Source: Burkholderiaceae bacterium
Lineage (GTDB): Bacteria; Pseudomonadota; Gammaproteobacteria; Burkholderiales; Burkholderiaceae_C
Length of the DNA stretch: 64,000 nucleotides
Assembly (NCBI GenBank): GCA_018780645.1
Contig: JADMJJ010000005.1
Location: forward strand, 248,001 to 312,000
Reading direction: 5' to 3'
Under the pieces are notes generated by a model. It had not been told where the DNA came from. It saw nothing but the letters and a program-made list of their open reading frames with translations, and ran no database searches. Numbering within the stretch: the stretch's first letter is position 1; every line of letters begins with the position of its first letter. Below, one piece after another: positions 9,261-17,496 of the stretch. Made by a program: the position numbers and the translations under genes.

Positions 9261-10347
9261 GCGCCGCCACCAGCGCGATCGGGCAGGGCGCACCGCAGCT
9301 GCCGGGCGGCATCAGCAGGAAGCCGGCATTGGCCATCAGGCTCATCATCAGCGACAGCCGCGCCGCCGCCGACAGATTGGCATTGGCCACCGCCGACAGA
9401 TTGAGCCCCGCCACCGCCGAGGCACTGGCCGAGGCACTGAGGTTGGCATTCGCCGTGGCGCTGGCCATGGCGCTGACACGCAGGCTGGCCAGCGCCGACA
9501 GCGGCAGTCCGCCAAGGGCCAGCCTCAGGCTGACCATGGCGTTGGCCGCGAGCAGATCAACCCCCAGCGCGGCCTTGATCGCCGCCAGCAAGGCCATCAG
9601 CGCCGACAGATCGGCCAGCGCCGACAGGTTCACATTGATCTGTGGCAGGCCCAGGGTCAGCTTGGCCATGGCCTGGGCCGAGGCACTCAGCGAGGCCGCC
9701 GCCGAGGCATTGAGCCCGAAACCCATAGCGGCCATCAGCGAAGCGATCGCCGACGCGCTGGCGGTGGCCGAGGCCATGGCCGAGACCTTGGCAGTGGCCG
9801 AAGCATGGGCGTCCAGCCGGGCCTGCAGCGCCGCAATCGCACCGCTGGCGCGCAGGTCAATGCCCAGCGCCACACGCACAGCGATGATCAGGTTGGCCAG
9901 ATGCAGCAGGTTCAGCAGCGCATTCAGCAGCGCCGACAGACTGGGCCCGCTGATATTGAGCATGCCGGCGTTGGCATTCAGCGAGTTGATCTGGGCCGAC
10001 AGATTGGCCTGCAGGCTGGCCATCGCCGACACCGACAGCGGTGCCGCCAGGTTCACGCCCATCGCCGCCTTCAGCGCCGCCGTCAGGCTTGCCATCAGCG
10101 ACAGATTGGCCATCAGCGACGCGCTGGCGCTGGCCGAGGCCGAGGCAGAGACCGCAAGGCCGGCGCCAGGCGCCATGGCGCTGACCGAGGCAATCAGGCT
10201 GACCGGGAACGACGGCACCAAGCCAGCAAACGAAGGCATGCCTGACAGCGTGCCGAGCAGCGAACGCAGTTGCAGCGAACACAAACAGGTCATGGGCTTA
10301 TCGGCTTCCAAGGCGGCAGGTGCGAGTGAGGGTGCACGATTGATCAT
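9250..10347 (-). CDS. Ala/Ser/Leu-rich repeat protein, unrecognised
   Basis: A 365-residue protein of extreme composition: roughly three residues in ten are Ala, most of the rest Ser, Leu, Met, Asn and Gly, with very few charged residues. The body is made of irregular repeats of roughly 80-110 residues, each with a landmark such as KAAMGVNLAA, RVALGIDLRA or KAALGVDLLA and Ser/Ala strings such as SAMASATASASA. Cys residues cluster near the ends (TCLCS and GSCGAPCP). The ATG at 10347 is used; ATG 10293 is also possible. It diverges from tagF, and its stop overlaps the end of glk. I do not recognise a family. The composition suggests a filamentous, surface or self-assembling protein, but that is speculation. 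The frame is credible because third-position GC and repeats at protein level hold throughout. Confidence 0.65.
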   Translation of the reverse strand: MINRAPSLAPAALEADKPMTCLCSLQLRSLLGTLSGMPSFAGLVPSFPVSLIASVSAMAPGAGLAVSASASASASASLMANLSLMASLTAALKAAMGVNLAAPLSVSAMASLQANLSAQINSLNANAGMLNISGPSLSALLNALLNLLHLANLIIAVRVALGIDLRASGAIAALQARLDAHASATAKVSAMASATASASAIASLMAAMGFGLNASAAASLSASAQAMAKLTLGLPQINVNLSALADLSALMALLAAIKAALGVDLLAANAMVSLRLALGGLPLSALASLRVSAMASATANANLSASASASAVAGLNLSAVANANLSAAARLSLMMSLMANAGFLLMPPGSCGAPCPIALVAALTP

Positions 10348-10476
10348 AACGGCATGCCCCGCTCGCCGGGGGGCGGGCAAGCCCGGCGCCGACTGCATTT
10401 CTGGGGGGGCAAAGTCGCGCCGGGCCGGGGGCTTGCCTGCTAAAGTCTGCGCTGTTTCAGCCACCCAGGAGGCACG

Positions 10477-10524
10477 ATGTTCGACCCCGCAACACCCGAG
10501 CGAGCAGCCGCCCTGGCGAGCTGA
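10477..10524 (+). CDS. possible 15-residue leader peptide before tagF
   Basis: A short frame, MFDPATPERAAALAS, begins at an ATG four nt after a perfect AGGAGG ribosome-binding site (10467-10472) and stops 8 nt before the tagF ATG, whose own ribosome-binding site is poor. Translational coupling from this leader to tagF is plausible. It could also mark an alternative start arrangement of tagF; no homology can be claimed for so short a peptide. Confidence 0.35.
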   Translation: MFDPATPERAAALAS

Positions 10525-10532
10525 CGCCGTCC

Positions 10533-11258
10533 ATGGATCAAGCGCCCGTCGTCGGTTGGTATGGCAAGCTGCCCAGCCTGGGCGACTTTGCCTCGCGCCG
10601 CCTGCTGCCCGAGTTCATCGAAGCCTGGGACGACTGGCTGGCCGCGGGCCTGTCCGACTGGCGCGAACGCGAGCCCGACGCCTGGCTGGAGCATTATCTG
10701 GCCGGCCCCAGCTGGCGTTTCCTGCTGATGCCGGGCGTGCTCGGCTCGGGCAGTTGGACCGGGGTGCTGATGCCCTCGGTCGATCGCGTAGGCCGCTACT
10801 TTCCGCTCACCCTGGCCCAGCCGCTGCCCCTGTTGCCGCCCGATGCCGAGCAGACCGCCAAGCTGCTGGCCTGGCTGCAACAGCTCGATGACCTGGCGCT
10901 GGACGCGCTGCAGGACGACTGGACGCTGGACCAGCTCGAGGCCGAGCTGCAGCGCCTGGGCGGGCCACCGGCTCCCGATGCGCCGCAAGACCTGACACCC
11001 TCACTTGATGCCGAAGTGATGCTGGAGCTGCACCCGCGCGCCGACGTGGCCTCGCTGCTGGCCGCGATGGCGCGCAGCGACCTGCTGCACAGCCTGCACG
11101 GCAAGGTGCTGTGGCTGTGCACCGATGCCCTGGGTCAGCCGCTGCTGCGCGTCACCGACGGCCTGCCCCAGGCCCGGGCCTTCAGCGAGTTGATGACCCG
11201 CCCTGTTTCCACACCCACCGAATCCCCTCCCCCTCTTTCATCAGCGAGCCTCCCATGA
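10533..11258 (+). CDS. tagF: TagF (ImpM)-like type VI secretion accessory protein
   Basis: TagF/ImpM family protein, 241 residues. The N-terminal signature GWYGKLPSLGDFASRRLL followed by FIEAWDDWL is diagnostic, as is GVLMPSVDRVGRYFPLTL. In known type VI systems TagF is a post-translational repressor that acts with the Fha protein and the threonine phosphorylation pathway. Here no Fha gene is seen, but two Ser/Thr kinases lie downstream. Its stop codon overlaps the start of the sheath-fusion gene by the four bases ATGA (11255-11258), so the two products are probably made in a coupled way and act together. Confidence 0.9.
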   Translation: MDQAPVVGWYGKLPSLGDFASRRLLPEFIEAWDDWLAAGLSDWREREPDAWLEHYLAGPSWRFLLMPGVLGSGSWTGVLMPSVDRVGRYFPLTLAQPLPLLPPDAEQTAKLLAWLQQLDDLALDALQDDWTLDQLEAELQRLGGPPAPDAPQDLTPSLDAEVMLELHPRADVASLLAAMARSDLLHSLHGKVLWLCTDALGQPLLRVTDGLPQARAFSELMTRPVSTPTESPPPLSSASLP

Positions 11259-13057
11259 GCAATGACTGGACCCCCGACTTTGGCGGCATCAGCGTCAACC
11301 CGCCCGCCTGGAATGCCAAGCGCCCGGTGCGCATCGCCATACTGGGCGATTTCAGCGCCGGCGCCCTGTCCGGGCGCCTGGACACCGGTGCGGCGCTGGC
11401 CAAGCGCAAGCCGCTGAAGGTCGAGTTCGACACGCTGGAAGACGCGCTGGCGCGGCTCAAGCTGAAGCTGAACCTGCCGCTGGGCTCGGATGGCGCGCCG
11501 GTGGAGGTCGAGGTCAGCGAGCTGGAGTCCTTCCATCCTGACGAGCTGTATCGCAATCTGGAGATCTTCTCGGCCCTGGCCTCGCTGCGTAAACGGCTGA
11601 ACACGCCATCCAGCTTTGCCGCCGCAGCGGCCGAGCTGCAGGGCTGGGGTGAGGACGCCGGCGTGCGCGCCTCGACCATCAGCAACCGTGCCCGCGCCCG
11701 CGGCGCGGCGCCGTCCAGCGGCGCAAGTCTCGACGATTTCGCGCGCCTGACCGGCCGTCCGTCCGTCGCTGCCAAGGCCGACGATTCGATCGACGCCCTG
11801 CTGCGCAGCCTGGTCGGCCCCTTCGTCGTGCCCGCACCCAGCCCGAACAAGGATGCGCTGGTCGCCACGGTCGATCGCGCGCTGGGCGACACCATGCGCG
11901 CCGTGCTGCACCAGCCCGACTTCCAGAATGCCGAGTCGCTGTGGCGCGGCGTGGACTTCCTGCTGCGCCGGCTGGAAACCAGCCACCAGCTGCAGGTGCA
12001 CCTGATCGACATCAGCGCCGAGGAGTTCGCCGCCGACCTGAGCAGCAGCTCGGACCTGTCGGAGAGCGGGCTTTACAAGCTGCTGGTCGAGCAGCCCTCC
12101 CAGGATGCCGACGGCGGCTACAGCTATCTGTGCGGCTGCTACCAGTTCGACGCCACCCCTACGCACGCCGAACTGCTGGGCCGCGCCACGCTGGTGGCCG
12201 CACACGCCGGTGCGCCGCTGATCACGGCCATCGCCACCACACCGTTCACCGACCGCCGCGAGCCGCCGCACCGCCTGGTGCAGGAGGCCTTCAAGGCGCT
12301 GAAGGCGATGCCCGACGCCTCCTACCTGAGCCTGATGGGCCCGCGCTTCCTGCTGCGCCACCCCTATGGCAAGCGCAGCGATCCGATCTCCAGCTTCGCG
12401 CTGGAGGAGTTCACCCGCGAGGACGGCCTGCGCGGCATGCTGTGGGGCCATCCGGGCCTGCTGGCCCTGTGCGTGCTGGGCGTGCGCGGCGGCCAGCTGA
12501 CGATCAACGACCTGCCCTTCCACCACTACGTCGATGCCGACGGCGACAGCGTCGCCCTGCCCTGCACCGAGCGCCTGGTCAACACCAATGCCGCCACCCT
12601 GCTGCGCGACTACGGCATCAGCGCCGTGATGGCGCACAAGGGTGAGGCGCTGGTAAGGCTGTCTGGCGTCGAGGCCATCAATGGCGATGGCCTGGCCACG
12701 TCCAACACGGCAGGCCGCAAGGCGCCCAGCGACAGCCGCTTCGCCCTGCGCTCCAAACCCGAGGGCGACGGCAAGGTGGCGGTGGACTGGACACCGGCCC
12801 AGCGCAGCGGCGGCACCGTCAGTGTCAGTGCGCCAATGCAGCGCCTGGCCCAGGATGAGGACGCGCCTGCCACCGAGGAGGCCGCGGCTGCAGCCCCGGC
12901 CGAGGAAAGCGGCAGCGGTGATGCCGAGCTCGACGCCCTGCTGGCCAGCCTGGGCGCCGACGAGGCCGCTGCCGAGGCGCCGCCCGAACCGGCTCCGGCC
13001 GGCGAGGAGCCAGCGATGGATCCGGACCTGGAGGCCCTGCTCGCGTCTCTTGGGTGA
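11255..13057 (+). CDS. fused TssB-TssC-like contractile sheath protein
   Basis: 600-residue protein joining both type VI sheath subunits. Residues 1 to about 160 match the small subunit TssB (RPVRIAILGDFSAG; KVEFDTLEDALARLK; ELESFHPDELYRNLEIF). Residues from about 185 match the large subunit TssC: LHQPDFQNAESLWRGVDFL (about 218-236), GPRFLLRHPYGKR (about 362-374), MLWGHPGLLAL, and a C-terminal segment ending around VRLSGVEAINGDG. In standard type VI systems these are two separate proteins. The tail after about residue 500 is an Ala/Glu/Pro-rich linker with two copies of an ALLASLG motif, at about 557-566 and at the very C-terminus. The ATG at 11255 overlaps the tagF stop. No tube, spike, ATPase or membrane-complex gene is nearby, so it may serve a reduced or different sheath assembly. 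Confidence 0.88.
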   Translation: MSNDWTPDFGGISVNPPAWNAKRPVRIAILGDFSAGALSGRLDTGAALAKRKPLKVEFDTLEDALARLKLKLNLPLGSDGAPVEVEVSELESFHPDELYRNLEIFSALASLRKRLNTPSSFAAAAAELQGWGEDAGVRASTISNRARARGAAPSSGASLDDFARLTGRPSVAAKADDSIDALLRSLVGPFVVPAPSPNKDALVATVDRALGDTMRAVLHQPDFQNAESLWRGVDFLLRRLETSHQLQVHLIDISAEEFAADLSSSSDLSESGLYKLLVEQPSQDADGGYSYLCGCYQFDATPTHAELLGRATLVAAHAGAPLITAIATTPFTDRREPPHRLVQEAFKALKAMPDASYLSLMGPRFLLRHPYGKRSDPISSFALEEFTREDGLRGMLWGHPGLLALCVLGVRGGQLTINDLPFHHYVDADGDSVALPCTERLVNTNAATLLRDYGISAVMAHKGEALVRLSGVEAINGDGLATSNTAGRKAPSDSRFALRSKPEGDGKVAVDWTPAQRSGGTVSVSAPMQRLAQDEDAPATEEAAAAAPAEESGSGDAELDALLASLGADEAAAEAPPEPAPAGEEPAMDPDLEALLASLG

Positions 13058-13127
13058 CACGGCTTCGGCGTGCGCTTTGCACGCAGCCAATGCTGGCACG
13101 GGGGCAAGGCGCGGCCATAATCGCCAG

Positions 13128-13985
13128 ATGTTCGCCAAGCCCCTGATTTCTGCCACACGATTGGCCACGCTCGCCCTGCTGCTCGGCGGCCTGGCCACGG
13201 CCGCCCTGGCCGCGCCGCTAGGCGTGGTCACAATGCTCGAAGGCGAGGCCACGATGCTGCGCGACAACGGCCGGCTGGCGCTGGCCGAGGGCGTGCGAGT
13301 GGGCAGCGACGACATCGTCGAGCTCGGCGCCAAGGGTCGGTTCTTGCGCGTCGAGTTCGATGACGGTGCCAGCCTGGCCCTGGGCCCCGAGACGCGCGCC
13401 CAGCTGGCTCCGGCGCTGAAGGGCAACCCCAGGGCCTATCTGCTGCGCGGCTGGGCCAAGCTCAGCGCCGCCAAGGGCAAGCCGGCCGCACTGGCGAGCC
13501 CCTGGTTCGAATTGAGCGGCCTGACGCGCGACGCGGTGATCTCGGCCCAGGCCGATGGCGCCCAGGTGTTCGCCGAGGCCGGCGAGCTGAGCCTGCGCCC
13601 GCTGAAACCCGCCGGCGCCGCCATCAAGATGAAAAGCGGCGAGTTGCTGAGCCAGCTGGGCAGCGCCAAGCCCGAGACCGCGTCGCGGCCCACGCCGGCC
13701 TTTGTGCAGGCCGCGCCGCGAGCCTTCCTGGACAGCCTGCCGCCCCGCGCAGACAAGTTCAAGGGCAAGGACGTGGCGCCCAAGCGCCTGGCCGACATCG
13801 CCTACGCCGACGCCCAGCCCTGGATAGACGCCGAGCCGGCGCTGCGCCGCGCCAATCTGGCCCGCTGGAAGCCGCTGGCCCGCAACCCCGAGTTCCGCAA
13901 GGGCCTCGCGGCCGATCTCAAAGCCCACCCCGAGTGGGAACCCGTGCTGTTCCCGCCACAGCCCGCCTCGACACCCAAATACTGA
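13128..13985 (+). CDS. FecR-domain periplasmic protein
   Basis: 285-residue exported protein with a Sec signal peptide ending near TAALAAP. The next roughly 100 residues read as a FecR domain (GVVTMLEGEATMLRDNGR, then GVRVGSDDIVELGAKG and a FDDGASLALGPETR strand), a beta-rich fold used for ligand or stress signalling in the envelope. The rest is Lys/Ala/Pro-rich and unrecognised, ending in a segment (HPEWEPVLFPPQ) sometimes seen in such proteins. It lies 70 nt after the sheath gene and 15 nt before the HAMP sensor gene on the same strand. There is no sigma or anti-sigma gene nearby, so a FecR/FecI-type role is not supported. Confidence 0.78.
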   Translation: MFAKPLISATRLATLALLLGGLATAALAAPLGVVTMLEGEATMLRDNGRLALAEGVRVGSDDIVELGAKGRFLRVEFDDGASLALGPETRAQLAPALKGNPRAYLLRGWAKLSAAKGKPAALASPWFELSGLTRDAVISAQADGAQVFAEAGELSLRPLKPAGAAIKMKSGELLSQLGSAKPETASRPTPAFVQAAPRAFLDSLPPRADKFKGKDVAPKRLADIAYADAQPWIDAEPALRRANLARWKPLARNPEFRKGLAADLKAHPEWEPVLFPPQPASTPKY

Positions 13986-14000
13986 TAAGAGGTCTCCGTC

Positions 14001-14870
14001 ATGAAACTGCTCGTCAAGTTCAACCTGATCTTTCTGCTCGTCTTCCTGCTCGGGCTGACGGTGTCCAGCATCGTCGCCCGCGGCCTGCTGCAGCGCGCCG
14101 CCCAGGACGAGGTCACCGACCGGGCCCGGCTGCTGATGGAAAAGGCCAATGTGGTCAGCGCCTACACCGCCACGCAGATCAAGCCGCTGCTGGAAACGCA
14201 GATGAAGTACACCTTCCTGCCCCAGTCGGTGCCGGCCTATTCCTCGGCCGAGGTGCTGATCGGGCTGCAGAAGTCCTACCCTGACTACAGCTTCAAATCG
14301 GCAATGCTGAACCCGACCAACCCGCGCGACCGCGCCGTGGCCTGGGAAGAGGACGTGATCAAGCAGTTCGGCAGCAACCCCGAGATGAAGGAGTTCGTCG
14401 GCCAGCGCGACACGCCGTCCGGCGCCTCGCTGTACATCGCCCGCCCGATCCGCATCAGCAACCCGGCCTGCCTGGCCTGCCACAGCACGCCCGACGCGGC
14501 GCCGCAGACGCTGGTGGACCGCTACGGCCCGTCCAACGGCTTCGGCTGGAAGCTCAATGAAACCCTGGGCGTGCAGGTCGTCTCGGTGCCGATGACGGTG
14601 CCGCTGCAACGTGCCGACCAGGCGCTGATGGTGGTCATAGGCGTGCTGTCGGCGGTGTTCCTGCTCGTTGGCGCAACCCTGAACTTCATGCTCTGGAAGC
14701 TGGTCATACAGCCGGTCAGCCAGTTGTCCGCGCTGGCCGACAAGGTCAGCCTCGGCGAAGAAGCGCCCGAGTTCGTGGTCAAGTCCAAGGACGAGATCGG
14801 CGTGCTGGCCGAGTCCTTCGGCCGCATGCGCAAGAGCCTGGCCCATGCGATGAAGATGCTGGAGGGTTGA
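14001..14870 (+). CDS. haem-binding (DUF3365/Tll0287-type) HAMP membrane sensor
   Basis: 289-residue inner-membrane protein with TM1 at residues about 7-27, a periplasmic domain of the Tll0287/DUF3365 type, TM2 at about 209-232 and a HAMP domain from about 234 to 287, where the protein ends. The periplasmic domain carries a c-type haem motif C157-L-A-C160-H161. Homologous domains usually precede a histidine kinase, methyl-accepting or cyclase module; here there is no output module. The next gene, a Ser/Thr kinase, starts 4 nt after the stop, so the HAMP helices may pass a redox or gas signal to that kinase by contact. That last step is inference from the arrangement. Confidence 0.85.
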   Translation: MKLLVKFNLIFLLVFLLGLTVSSIVARGLLQRAAQDEVTDRARLLMEKANVVSAYTATQIKPLLETQMKYTFLPQSVPAYSSAEVLIGLQKSYPDYSFKSAMLNPTNPRDRAVAWEEDVIKQFGSNPEMKEFVGQRDTPSGASLYIARPIRISNPACLACHSTPDAAPQTLVDRYGPSNGFGWKLNETLGVQVVSVPMTVPLQRADQALMVVIGVLSAVFLLVGATLNFMLWKLVIQPVSQLSALADKVSLGEEAPEFVVKSKDEIGVLAESFGRMRKSLAHAMKMLEG

Positions 14871-14874
14871 TCCC

Positions 14875-16350
14875 GTGGCGATGAAAGTTCCGGAGCGCAT
14901 CGGCAAGTACGCCATCTCCGCCGTGCTCGGTCAGGGCGCGATGGGGGTCGTGTACAAGGGCTTCGACCCTCACATCCACCGGCCGGTGGCCATCAAGACC
15001 ATACACCGCGAGCTGCTGGGCGATGACGACGTCCACGCCTCGATCGCCGCGCGCTTCCGCAACGAGGCCCAGGCGGTGGGCCGGCTGCAGCATCCGGGCA
15101 TCGTCGCCATCTACGAGTTCGGCGAGGACGAGAACACCGCCTACATCGCGATGGAGTTCGTCGAGGGCAAGAACCTCGACCAGATACTGGCCGCCACGCC
15201 GCAGCTGCCCGAGGGCCAGGCGCGGCGCATCATGGAACAGGTGCTCGATGCGCTGGAGTGCGCACACAGGGCCGGGGTCTGGCACCGCGACATCAAGCCC
15301 GCCAATCTGCTGCTGACGGCCAGCGGCCAGGTCAAGCTGACCGACTTCGGCATCGCCCGCATCGAGCACCAGGGCCTGACCCAGGTGGCCTCGATGATTG
15401 GCACGCCGGGCTTCATGGCGCCCGAGCAGTACATCGGCGAGGGCATAGACCACCGCGCCGACCTGTTCGCCGCCGGCGTCGTGCTCTACCGCCTGCTGAC
15501 CGGCGTGCAGCCCTTCACCGGCGCGGCCGAGACGGTGATGTACAAGATCATGAACGAGCATCCCAAGCCGCCCAGCCAGGTCAGCGCCACGCCGCTGTCC
15601 GGGGCCTATGACGGGGTGATCAATCGGGCACTGGCCAAGAAGGCCGAGAACCGCTTCCAGAGCGCCCAGGCCTTCCGCCAGGCGCTGCTGGCCTCGGCCA
15701 CACAGGCAGCGGTACCGGAGAACAATGACGCCACCGTGATCGTGCCGCCATCACACTGGGCGCGCACCGTCGAGGCGGCCGTTGCACCGCCTCCGGCAAG
15801 CCCCTCGGGCGCCCGGCCGACCACGTTTGCGCCGACCTCGATGTCCACCGCCATGCTGCCCACCGGCTGGGAGGCCGAGGCCCTGAGCCGCATCGAGCGC
15901 CTCTTGGCCCCCCATGTCGGGCCCATGGCCAAGCTGATGGTGCGCCAGGCGGCGCACAAGAACCAGGAGGTGGTGGGCCTGGCGATGGAGCTGTCGCAGC
16001 ACATCGGCCAGGAGACCCAGCGCCAGCGCTTCATCAGCGAGGCGCTGGCCGGTTCGCAGGCATTGCCGCGCAGTGGCACACAGGCCATCGCCGGCACTGG
16101 TGCCAGCGGAGCGCGCCCGGCTGCGGGGACTGGCTCCGGTTCAAGTGCAGCGGCAGCCGAACCGGTGACCGAGGCCATCAAGGCCCATGCGGCCACGGTG
16201 CTGACCCGCCACCTGGGCCCGATCGCCAAGATCGTCGTCAAGCGTGCCGCCGACAAGGCAACGAGCAAGGCGCAGCTGTATCAGCTGCTGCTGGAGGCGG
16301 CCAGCGAGGTCGATCCGGCCAAGCTGCTGAACGATCTGCAGGCGATGTAG
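14875..16350 (+). CDS. Ser/Thr protein kinase with duplicated C-terminal domain
   Basis: 491-residue eukaryotic-type kinase. It has the glycine loop GQGAMGVVYKG, K41 in VAIKTI, catalytic HRDIKPAN (H137-D139), D157 of DFG, and GTPGFMAPEQY in the activation segment, so it should be active. There is no transmembrane segment. After a Pro/Thr linker come two copies of a small helical domain, at about residues 338-392 and 435-491, marked by GPMAKLMVRQAA and GPIAKIVVKRAA. The start is the GTG at 14875, 8 nt after GGAGGG, which overlaps the end of the sensor gene; the ATG at 14881 is possible but spaced worse. It is probably the cytoplasmic effector of the adjacent HAMP sensor and a candidate for phosphorylating sheath-locus proteins. 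Confidence 0.92.
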   Translation: MAMKVPERIGKYAISAVLGQGAMGVVYKGFDPHIHRPVAIKTIHRELLGDDDVHASIAARFRNEAQAVGRLQHPGIVAIYEFGEDENTAYIAMEFVEGKNLDQILAATPQLPEGQARRIMEQVLDALECAHRAGVWHRDIKPANLLLTASGQVKLTDFGIARIEHQGLTQVASMIGTPGFMAPEQYIGEGIDHRADLFAAGVVLYRLLTGVQPFTGAAETVMYKIMNEHPKPPSQVSATPLSGAYDGVINRALAKKAENRFQSAQAFRQALLASATQAAVPENNDATVIVPPSHWARTVEAAVAPPPASPSGARPTTFAPTSMSTAMLPTGWEAEALSRIERLLAPHVGPMAKLMVRQAAHKNQEVVGLAMELSQHIGQETQRQRFISEALAGSQALPRSGTQAIAGTGASGARPAAGTGSGSSAAAAEPVTEAIKAHAATVLTRHLGPIAKIVVKRAADKATSKAQLYQLLLEAASEVDPAKLLNDLQAM

Positions 16351-16360
16351 GTCCCGGATC

Positions 16361-17329
16361 TCAGCGCAACGCACCCCACACGACATACGCGGCCCAGCCG
16401 TAAAACGCCACCGGGAACAGCACCACGCAGTAGTGGTCGATGCGGAAGGCCAGCTCCTCCCGGCCGGTGACCTCCAGCTTCAGGCACACGGCCGAGACCA
16501 GCAGCGAGGCGAAGATGAAGGCCAGCGCAATCATGTGCACCATATCGGCCACCGTCATCACACCCGAGTCGGGCACCGAGGACGCTGCGATGAAGGCACT
16601 CGCCGCCACCGCAAACAGCGCCCCCACGCCCATGCCGAAGCGGGCATCCAGATCCGAGGGCTTGACCATGAAGGCGACGAAGGCCACCGCCGTGGCCAGC
16701 AGCACCGTGCTCAGCAGCTTCAGCGCCGAGCCATAGCCGCCGCGGTTGATGTCCATGGCAAAGGTGAAGCGCGAATACTCGGAGCGCGCATCGCTGGGCA
16801 GCGAGATGTCGCCGTAATTGGTGCGATAGACCTTGGCCTTGATCTCGGCGGCGAAGTTGGAGGCATTCCAGCCTGCCATGTCGATCTCGTCGCCGAGCCG
16901 CGAGTTGGTCTTGTCGGCGACGAACACCATGTCCTTGCTGGTGAAACGACTGTCCTCGATATTGACCTTCATGCTGTGCGCATCGAAGGGGTACTGTGCG
17001 AGCTGCCAGTTTTCCGCCATCGTTGCCGAGACGCGCACGGCGGCGTAACTCATGTCGCCGATCTTCTTCTCGTCGATGCTGCTCTTGTTCTCGATCTTGC
17101 CGTTGATGATCTCGAAGCTGTCCAGCGGCTTGTAGTCGGCCAGCGGCCCTTCGGCCTTCCAGCGGAACCACAGATAGAAGTCCAGCGCGTACTTGTTCTC
17201 CTTGAAGTTCAAGTCCTGGATCTTGTTGACATAGCTGCCGACCACGACCTGTTGTGGCTGGGCCTGTACACCCACGGCCATCAGCACCAGCAGCAGCGTC
17301 GCACCCATCCGCCTCAGAAACTCGCGCAT
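16361..17329 (-). CDS. pentameric ligand-gated ion channel homologue (Cys-loop-like)
   Basis: 322-residue protein with the layout of prokaryotic pentameric ligand-gated channels. It has a signal peptide (residues 1-23), an extracellular beta-sandwich of about 180 residues containing the Pro-loop motif QYPFD (112-116) without Cys-loop cysteines, then M1 (about 203-222), pore-lining M2 (about 230-250), M3 (about 260-283) and M4 (about 300-319). The ATG at 17329 is chosen since GGGAGGA lies just upstream and the signal starts there. It is on the strand opposite the kinase genes, ends 10 nt from the stop of the first kinase and diverges from the second. Ligand and ion selectivity cannot be read from the sequence; a proton-gated GLIC-like role is only one option. 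Confidence 0.85.
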   Translation of the reverse strand: MREFLRRMGATLLLVLMAVGVQAQPQQVVVGSYVNKIQDLNFKENKYALDFYLWFRWKAEGPLADYKPLDSFEIINGKIENKSSIDEKKIGDMSYAAVRVSATMAENWQLAQYPFDAHSMKVNIEDSRFTSKDMVFVADKTNSRLGDEIDMAGWNASNFAAEIKAKVYRTNYGDISLPSDARSEYSRFTFAMDINRGGYGSALKLLSTVLLATAVAFVAFMVKPSDLDARFGMGVGALFAVAASAFIAASSVPDSGVMTVADMVHMIALAFIFASLLVSAVCLKLEVTGREELAFRIDHYCVVLFPVAFYGWAAYVVWGALR

Positions 17330-17496
17330 TGCATCCTCCCGCAGAGCTGACATCAGCCTGGCGCAGCGATTATGGCCAGACATGGTGAATCCGTGACTAC
17401 GGATTTACGGCAGGCGGAGCATCTGATACCGGGGAACCATTCGGCAACGGGTTTGACCCTGTGAAACTGCCGCAAAACCGCGCCACAATGCACGCC

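Noticed and set aside
9300-10200. CRISPR-like or tandem DNA repeat array
   Set aside because: The short recurring strings are codon-level repeats of an Ala/Ser/Leu protein with irregular spacing, not direct repeats with unique spacers.
8966-10891. 641-codon plus-strand frame across glk, the Ala/Ser/Leu-rich gene and tagF
   Set aside because: It would overlap glk and tagF in another frame. Its Ala/Asp/Arg repeats mirror the minus-strand repeat protein, which I consider the more likely gene though not proven.
11135-14915. Two long minus-strand frames (763 and 565 codons) opposite the sheath, FecR-like and HAMP genes
   Set aside because: Both lie fully across well-recognised plus-strand genes and show no domain.
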